This document shows, piece after piece, positions 59,365-64,000 of a stretch of 64,000 nt of DNA (position 1 is the stretch's first letter; each line of letters begins with the position of its first letter). The notes beneath the pieces were generated by a model. The model was not told the DNA's origin and made no database searches. It saw nothing but the letters and a program-made list of their open reading frames with translations. This DNA is from Actinoalloteichus_B caeruleus (GTDB lineage: Bacteria; Actinomycetota; Actinomycetes; Mycobacteriales; Pseudonocardiaceae). A program made the translations under genes and the position numbers. The DNA is taken from NCBI RefSeq assembly GCF_000718005.1, contig NZ_JODV01000005.1; one strand, given 5' to 3'.

Positions 59365-60213
59365 TCACGCAGGGGTCGGGTCGGTGAGCGCCGACGAGAG
59401 GTACCGGAGGAGGGCGGCGGCGAGTTCGCTCGGGTCGACCTGGTGGGTCTGGCCGGGCAGCAGCTCCACCGTGGCGTTGGGGAGCCGTTCCGCCAACTCC
59501 TCCGCGGCCTTCGCCATCCAGGTGTCGCTGGCTCCGCCGCGGAGGACGAGGGTGGGGGTTTCGACGTCGCGGAAGACGTCGAGCGCCTCCGGCCGTCCCC
59601 GCATGGTGTCGCCCATGATGCGGCCGTCGTAGGCGACCGTGTGACCGATTCCTTCCAGTGCTGGCCAGAACGGCTGCTCGACCATGCTGTCCACGACCGA
59701 CGCCGGTGTCAGGGCCGCCTCGGTCATGAGCAGCCGGACCGCGTCACCCGGGCGGCCGTCGGCCACCGCGCGGTCCAGGCGTTCGACGTAGTCGGGTGCG
59801 ACCGGCTCGCGGTCGGAGGAGACGACGAAGGGTGGCTCGTAGCAGGCGAGGGCGTCGACCGGGAGACCCGCCTTGACGGCTCGGAGGGCCAGCACCGCGC
59901 CGGAGGAGACCCCGAACAGGGAAGCGCGTCCCCCGAGGTGGTCGATCAGGGCGGCGATGTCCTCGATCTCCCGCTCGACCGCGTAGGGAGGGGTGTCCCC
60001 GCTCTCGCCTCGTCCCCGCCTGTCGTAGGTGACGAAGCGGAAGGCGTGGCCCAGCTGCCGGCCGACCTCGCCGCCGCTGAAGTCCATCGCCCGGAACATC
60101 GTCGCCCCGTCCACGCTGATGACGACGGGCGCGTCGGCGGGTCCGGTCGCGCTGAAGGCGATGCGGGTTCCATCGGCGCTCGTCACGGTGTGAGTGGTCA
60201 CTATGCTCCTCAT
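59365..60213 (-). CDS. Alpha/beta-hydrolase
   Basis: The 282-residue protein begins TTHTVTSADGTRIAFSATG. The nucleophile is Ser in FGVSSGAVLAL, the acid Asp in RGGASDTWM and the base His in GQTHQVDP, so the triad is complete. It is divergent from a TetR gene and shares an operator region with it; homologues act on small esters or lactones. ATG 60213 is used; GTG 60201 with AGGAG just upstream is equally possible. Substrate unknown. Confidence 0.88.
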   Translation of the reverse strand: MRSIVTTHTVTSADGTRIAFSATGPADAPVVISVDGATMFRAMDFSGGEVGRQLGHAFRFVTYDRRGRGESGDTPPYAVEREIEDIAALIDHLGGRASLFGVSSGAVLALRAVKAGLPVDALACYEPPFVVSSDREPVAPDYVERLDRAVADGRPGDAVRLLMTEAALTPASVVDSMVEQPFWPALEGIGHTVAYDGRIMGDTMRGRPEALDVFRDVETPTLVLRGGASDTWMAKAAEELAERLPNATVELLPGQTHQVDPSELAAALLRYLSSALTDPTPA

Positions 60214-60220
60214 CGACGTG

Positions 60221-60236
60221 AGTACCGATCGGTACT
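60221..60236. promoter_or_regulatory. Perfect 16-bp palindrome in the TetR/hydrolase intergenic region
   Basis: AGTACCGATCGGTACT reads the same on both strands and lies upstream of the hydrolase start. It uses the same AGTAC/GTACT half-sites as the neighbouring element and is a likely regulator site. Confidence 0.6.
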
Positions 60237-60244
60237 CTGGCGTC

Positions 60245-60264
60245 AGTACAGTACTGTTCAGTAC
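60245..60264. promoter_or_regulatory. TetR operator candidate, copy 1
   Basis: AGTACAGTACTGTTCAGTAC contains three GTAC cores and lies 13 bases before the TetR start. It matches 18 of 20 positions with the element at 61496-61515. The positions fit repression of both divergent genes. Confidence 0.65.
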
Positions 60265-60277
60265 TCTGGAGGTCAAC

Positions 60278-60928
60278 ATGGCTGAGTCGGTGTCCGCCGA
60301 GGGGTCGAGGAGTGAGGCCAAGCGCGAACTCATGCTCGAGCGCGCGCTCGAGGCCTTCGTCGCCAACGGCTACGTGGGAACCTCGACGGACCAGCTCGCC
60401 GCCGCCGCGTCGGTCTCGAAACAGACGCTGTACAAGGCCTTCGGGGACAAGGAGGGTGTGTTCACCGCGCTGATCCGCGCCGAGTGCGACCGGGTCCACA
60501 ACCCGTTCCTGCCGCTCGTGGAGCGCATGGCCGAGGTGGGCACCGCCGAGGAGGCGGTGCGGGCGCTGGCTGAGCGGTTCGCCCGTTCGATCATGAACCC
60601 CCGTGTCCAACAGCTCCGGCGCCTGGTCATCGCCGAGGCGACCCGGTTCCCCCAGCTCGGGCTCCTCTACTGGGAACGGGGTTTCCTCCCGATGCTCGAC
60701 GCCGTGGGTCGTTGCCTCTCCGTGCTCGACGTCCGTGGTCTGCTGGATGTGCCGGAGCCGGTGCTGGCGGCGAACCACTTCGCGGGGATGCTGCTCTGGA
60801 TCCCCAGCAACCAGACGATGTTCGCCGCCGCGACCAGGCCGGTCTCCGAAGCGGAGCTGGCGCCGGCCCTCGACGCCGGTGTCGAGGCCTTCCTCCGCGC
60901 CTACCGACGTGACGCGGTGGTCGGCTGA
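60278..60928 (+). CDS. TetR-family transcriptional regulator
   Basis: The 216-residue protein has the HTH in TSTDQLAAAASVSKQTLYKAFGDKEGVF and an AefR-like C-terminal domain (TetR_C). ATG 60278 follows GGAGG by five bases. Divergent from the hydrolase with two operator-like elements between them, it very probably controls itself, the hydrolase and the DUF4287 gene, which has the same element. Confidence 0.93.
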   Translation: MAESVSAEGSRSEAKRELMLERALEAFVANGYVGTSTDQLAAAASVSKQTLYKAFGDKEGVFTALIRAECDRVHNPFLPLVERMAEVGTAEEAVRALAERFARSIMNPRVQQLRRLVIAEATRFPQLGLLYWERGFLPMLDAVGRCLSVLDVRGLLDVPEPVLAANHFAGMLLWIPSNQTMFAAATRPVSEAELAPALDAGVEAFLRAYRRDAVVG

Positions 60929-61145
60929 GCCGTCGACGAGGAGGTTGGGGAGGCTCCGGGGAGGGGGCGGCCCACTCCGCGCCGGCGGGACCGGTTCGTG
61001 GAGGAGCGCCCGCCCGCTGGGCCCGGCTCGGCCGGTCTCGGCCGAGCCGGTGTCCGCGCTGGTCGGGGCTCCCCTCCCCAGTCGTCGTGCGTGGTGGAGT
61101 CCCCCCGGCCGCGGTGTCCGAGTGGTGGCGGAGTGGGCGCGACGC

Positions 61146-61436
61146 TCAGGAGGGTCGGGTCTCCCTGCCGTCCAGCCAGAGGATCTCCGACTCGTCCCGG
61201 TGCGACCCCGTGGTTCCGACGTGCTTCGCGTCGATCCGGGGTCCCTTCCTGATGACGTGCACCAGCGCCATGCCGTGGCCGCGTCCCAGGCCGTAGTCGG
61301 TGCGGAGCCAGTCGAGGATCACGCCCGCCTTCACCGAGGGGTCGTCGTAGCCCTTGGATCGCGCGATGTCGAGTAGTTGCCGTGGCGTGAGCCCCGTCTT
61401 GCGCTCGATGGTGTCGAGGTAGGCCTGAAAGGACAT
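61146..61436 (-). CDS. DUF4287-domain protein
   Basis: The 96-residue protein begins MSFQAYLDTIERKTGLTPRQ, the typical DUF4287 opening, and continues through GYDDPSVKAGVILDWLRTDYGLGRGHGMALVHV, which is the most conserved part. GGAGG lies five bases upstream. The family is small and uncharacterised; it is sometimes fused to DUF5655. The same operator as at the TetR gene lies 60 bases upstream, so it belongs to that regulon by inference. Confidence 0.88.
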   Translation of the reverse strand: MSFQAYLDTIERKTGLTPRQLLDIARSKGYDDPSVKAGVILDWLRTDYGLGRGHGMALVHVIRKGPRIDAKHVGTTGSHRDESEILWLDGRETRPS

Positions 61437-61495
61437 GTGTTCCTCCTGGTCCGGGTGTCGTCGACCGGACCGGTGCTCGTGGTCGCGGTAACGAA

Positions 61496-61515
61496 AGTAC
61501 GGTACTGTTCGGTAC
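61496..61515. promoter_or_regulatory. TetR operator candidate, copy 2
   Basis: AGTACGGTACTGTTCGGTAC, 60 bases upstream of the DUF4287 start on the minus strand. It differs from copy 1 (60245-60264) only at the two A/G positions. Confidence 0.65.
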
Positions 61516-61626
61516 CGACAATGTCGAGTGCGCGACCCGGCGGTCGTGTCCGCTGGCGATCGCCGCGCCGTGACCGAGCGAGTTGGGACCGCGCCATCAC
61601 CCCTGAGGGGCTCCGCCGCCCCGGGC

Positions 61627-62343
61627 TCAGAGCAGTGGGGTCAGAGCCGCGTACCAGGTGTCGGCCATCCGCCGGTCCCCGTCCGCGTTGGGGTGCACAC
61701 CGTCGTAGGTGTGGAGGTCCGTGTCGAAACCGGTCCAGTGGTCGGCGACCAGCACCGGCGAGTCCGCTGTGCTCCGGTCGGCAGCCCACGCCGGGACGGA
61801 GGCGTTCAGGTCCACCACCCGCTGGGCGCACTCGGGGCAGTTCGGCGCGTCCATCGGCAGGATCTGGGCGACGACCAGCCGGATCTCCGGGTTCGCCGTC
61901 CGCATCTGGCCGAGGAGGACGTCGTAGGCGCCGAGGATCTCCTCGGTGGAGCGGGAGCTCCACACGTCGTTGGTGCCGAAGTGCATGAGGACGACATCGG
62001 GGCCGGTGGCGGCCAGCCAACCGGGGAGCGCGTTCTGCCTGGCGACCTCGGTGACGAGAGCGCCACCGTGACCCTCGTGCTCGCCGTCGTACGGGAACCC
62101 GCAGCCCTGCGGGGCACGCGTGCCCACGAAGTCCACGTCCTGGTGACCGGATTCCTGGAGGTCACGCCACAACAGGGCCCGCCAGCAGCCCGGGGAGCCC
62201 GTGATCGAGTCGCCGAGCGCCATGACCCGGGTCGGCTCGGCGTGGAGGACCGGTGGGGCGGCACCGGCCGCCGGCGAGCCGACCAGCACCGTGAGCACCA
62301 GGGCCAGCACGGCGGTGAGGGGGGAACGTGTCCTCGTCGACAT
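61627..62343 (-). CDS. Secreted SGNH/GDSL esterase
   Basis: The 238-residue protein has a signal peptide (LALVLTVLVGSPAAGA) and a mature SGNH hydrolase. Block I Ser is in MALGDSITGS, block III Asn in FGTNDVW and block V Asp/His in DGVHPNADG. Four or more cysteines may form disulfides. The pattern fits carbohydrate esterase 3-like enzymes that deacetylate xylan, but the substrate is not known. ATG 62343 is favoured; GTG 62349 is possible. Confidence 0.88.
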   Translation of the reverse strand: MSTRTRSPLTAVLALVLTVLVGSPAAGAAPPVLHAEPTRVMALGDSITGSPGCWRALLWRDLQESGHQDVDFVGTRAPQGCGFPYDGEHEGHGGALVTEVARQNALPGWLAATGPDVVLMHFGTNDVWSSRSTEEILGAYDVLLGQMRTANPEIRLVVAQILPMDAPNCPECAQRVVDLNASVPAWAADRSTADSPVLVADHWTGFDTDLHTYDGVHPNADGDRRMADTWYAALTPLL

Positions 62344-62596
62344 GGTCACCACTTCCGCTGCTCCGAGGCCGGGGACGACGTCGACGGGTGGCGGCGGAGC
62401 CGCGCGGCCCGTCACCCGGCGGGTGGGCCAGCGGTGGGGAGGACAACGTCGTCATGTCCGCATCCGAGTCAAACAACGCGCCGCTGTCGAAGGCAAGGGC
62501 GTCCTCGCTCGACACGGCGTTCGACCCGGGGTTCGAGGGCGGCACCGGCCACCGACCGCGCCCGGACGCTTCGTCGGAGCCGGAGCGCCGCGCCGT

Positions 62597-64000
62597 TCAC
62601 CTGGCCACCGTTCGCGGGCGGAACGTGGGTGCCAGCGCTTCGGCGAGGCGGCGCAGCCACAGGTCGGCGTCTCCGACGATGGTGGGGTACTCGGCCACGA
62701 ACTCCGCCCAGTCCACCTCCAACGCCAGGATCGCGGAGGCGTCGAAGTCGTCGGCGCCCCGCTCCAGCTCCGGGCGGAGGACCCGGCGGAGCAGGTCCAG
62801 CCGCAGCGGGTACGTCTCGGCGAGCAGGACGGCGTCGTAGAGGTCCTTGCCCTGCGGGTAGGAGTCGCTCGCGAGCCAGAGGATCTTCCAGGCGAGCGAG
62901 AGCCCGGGGCTGGCCGTGGCCAGTGGGATGGGTGCGTCACCGTCGAAGGGGGCGAGGCGCGTGATCACCGGGCGGTCGCGGAGCTCCTCGTTGAACACGA
63001 AGTCGAGCTGCACGCTGCCCGAGGGCAGCCCCGGCGCACGCCACGGGATGACGAGCCGGCGGCCCTCAGCGCGTTCGTAGGTCCAGATGGGATCCACGGC
63101 GACGTCGTCGGTGTCGAGGCGGATCGTCCGGTCCAGGATGGGTGCCGCGGCGACGGCGGTGACGAACTGGTCGAAGAAGCTCTCGGCCCACGGGCTGGTC
63201 GGGTTGATCTTGTGGGGGAACACGACGAAGTCGAGGTCGCCGGGTTCCCTCGCCTCCGGCAGCCAGGCCTTGAGCAGCCTGCTCCCCCGGAGCAGGAGGT
63301 GTTCGGCCCAGCTGGACCGGCTGACGACCCGCAACAGGTGGTCCATGACCAGTCGCCGGGTGTGGAACCAGCGTTGTCCCGTCAGCGCGTCGGTGAAGGC
63401 GGGCTCACCGGCGCGGAAGGCCCGGTCGTACTGCTTGAGCGCGGGGTCGAAGATGGGGGCCTGGGTGGCGCCGGTTCCGTGGGTCACGGGCAGGTAGGTG
63501 GCGGGGAACCGGGCGGTGCCCCTGGCCGGGGTCGGGGGCACGCCGTCGGTGAACTCGTCCCTGGCGAGCGGGACGCCCTGGAAGAGCCGCCAGGAGGACG
63601 CCATCTGGTGGTAGCTCCGCTCGAACCACCCGTCGTCGACGGCGGGGTTGTCGTCGACGACGACGAACTCCTCCTCGACGTCGAGCACCGGGCAGCCGGT
63701 GGCGCCGAGGCCGTCCAGGAGCATGTCCAGGCGCGCCCTGGCGGTCTGGCGGCCGACCTTGTAGCAGCGTTGGGTGACGAACCGTTCGTGGCCGCCCCCG
63801 GTGGCTGGGCGGCGGGCGTTCCTGGACACCCGGGCCCGGTGCTCGGCGGCCACCTTCGTGACCAGTCGGACGGTCTCCTCGTCCGGCAGGAGCAGCTTCA
63901 CGTGGTGTTCGAAGTGGCAGTGGGTGGGCAGGGTGGCGGCGTCCTCCTCGGTGAGGGGTACGTCGGCGTTCCACGGGGCGGCCTCGATCTTGACCCGCAC
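62597..64000 (-). CDS. Nucleotidyltransferase AbiEii-like protein, cut by the window edge
   Basis: At least 467 residues; the first codon seen (GTG at 64000) is the window edge, so it may continue beyond. The C-terminal part has the nucleotidyltransferase motif LRGSRLLKAW and DLDFVVFP, as in AbiEii/AbiGii-type toxins and other MNT-fold enzymes. The N-terminal region (HVKLLLPDEETVRLVTKVAA, RNARRPATGGGHERFVTQRC) is a separate domain with a conserved core, possibly CYTH-like. No AbiEi antitoxin is seen on this side. It may be a stand-alone enzyme rather than a toxin. Confidence 0.72.
   Translation of the reverse strand: MRVKIEAAPWNADVPLTEEDAATLPTHCHFEHHVKLLLPDEETVRLVTKVAAEHRARVSRNARRPATGGGHERFVTQRCYKVGRQTARARLDMLLDGLGATGCPVLDVEEEFVVVDDNPAVDDGWFERSYHQMASSWRLFQGVPLARDEFTDGVPPTPARGTARFPATYLPVTHGTGATQAPIFDPALKQYDRAFRAGEPAFTDALTGQRWFHTRRLVMDHLLRVVSRSSWAEHLLLRGSRLLKAWLPEAREPGDLDFVVFPHKINPTSPWAESFFDQFVTAVAAAPILDRTIRLDTDDVAVDPIWTYERAEGRRLVIPWRAPGLPSGSVQLDFVFNEELRDRPVITRLAPFDGDAPIPLATASPGLSLAWKILWLASDSYPQGKDLYDAVLLAETYPLRLDLLRRVLRPELERGADDFDASAILALEVDWAEFVAEYPTIVGDADLWLRRLAEALAPTFRPRTVAR

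Overview
The window is high-GC DNA with GTG starts, many ATGA/GTGA translational overlaps and several leaderless TANNNT-N6/7-RTG promoters, so it comes from an actinobacterium. The gene order sortase E, small membrane protein, trpG/pabA, pknB, pknA, pbpA, rodA, pstP, fhaB, fhaA, tRNA-Leu(CAG) is the conserved origin-proximal cell-division and signalling block known from Mycobacterium (Rv0012 to Rv0020c plus leuT) and from Pseudonocardiales. The gene content beyond it fits a Pseudonocardiales-type organism better than a mycobacterium, but the species cannot be named from the sequence.

1-13200 is core. Two Ser/Thr kinases (PknA, and PknB with four PASTA domains), the PP2C phosphatase PstP, the FHA proteins FhaA and FhaB, a class B penicillin-binding protein and a SEDS polymerase (RodA) couple phosphorylation to peptidoglycan synthesis. 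The block ends at a tRNA-Leu with a strong hairpin terminator. 13200-25700 is more variable: an unknown 215-aa protein, an atypical SDR, a 961-aa protein whose C-terminal third is a DIT1/PvcA-type isocyanide (isonitrile) synthase fused to a long N-terminal region, a VOC/TetR pair divergent from a methyltransferase, and an XRE-TPR regulator translationally coupled to an aminoglycoside-phosphotransferase-fold kinase.

25800-34900 carries a copper pair (CopC and YcnI-like), a complete four-gene osmoprotectant ABC transporter operon (permease, ATPase with CBS, permease, lipoprotein), a predicted 4Fe-4S RecB-like nuclease of the TM0106 type and a second double-VOC protein. 35200-45800 has two cell-surface glycan genes (a GT2-GT4 fusion and a pyruvyl-transferase-like protein with coiled coil), a SigE-family sigma factor operon, a PIMT-like methyltransferase of the kind associated with ATP-grasp/imide RiPPs, a histidine phosphatase, an aldo/keto reductase and an SDR.

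46800-58300 is a seven-gene minus-strand block that looks like an envelope-glycan assembly locus: a 1245-aa methyltransferase / kinase-like / coiled-coil / GT2 protein, a polytopic membrane protein, two acyltransferase-3-type membrane proteins, and three single-pass proteins that share a secreted C-terminal domain. Two of the three begin with a short SHOCT-like domain and carry TQV/TQI motifs that resemble Ser/Thr kinase acceptor sites. 58300-64000 holds MsrA, a TetR regulon with a recognisable operator repeated in two promoters (alpha/beta hydrolase, TetR, DUF4287), a secreted SGNH esterase, and the C-terminal part or whole of an AbiEii-like nucleotidyltransferase cut by the window edge. No CRISPR array, insertion sequence or rRNA was seen.
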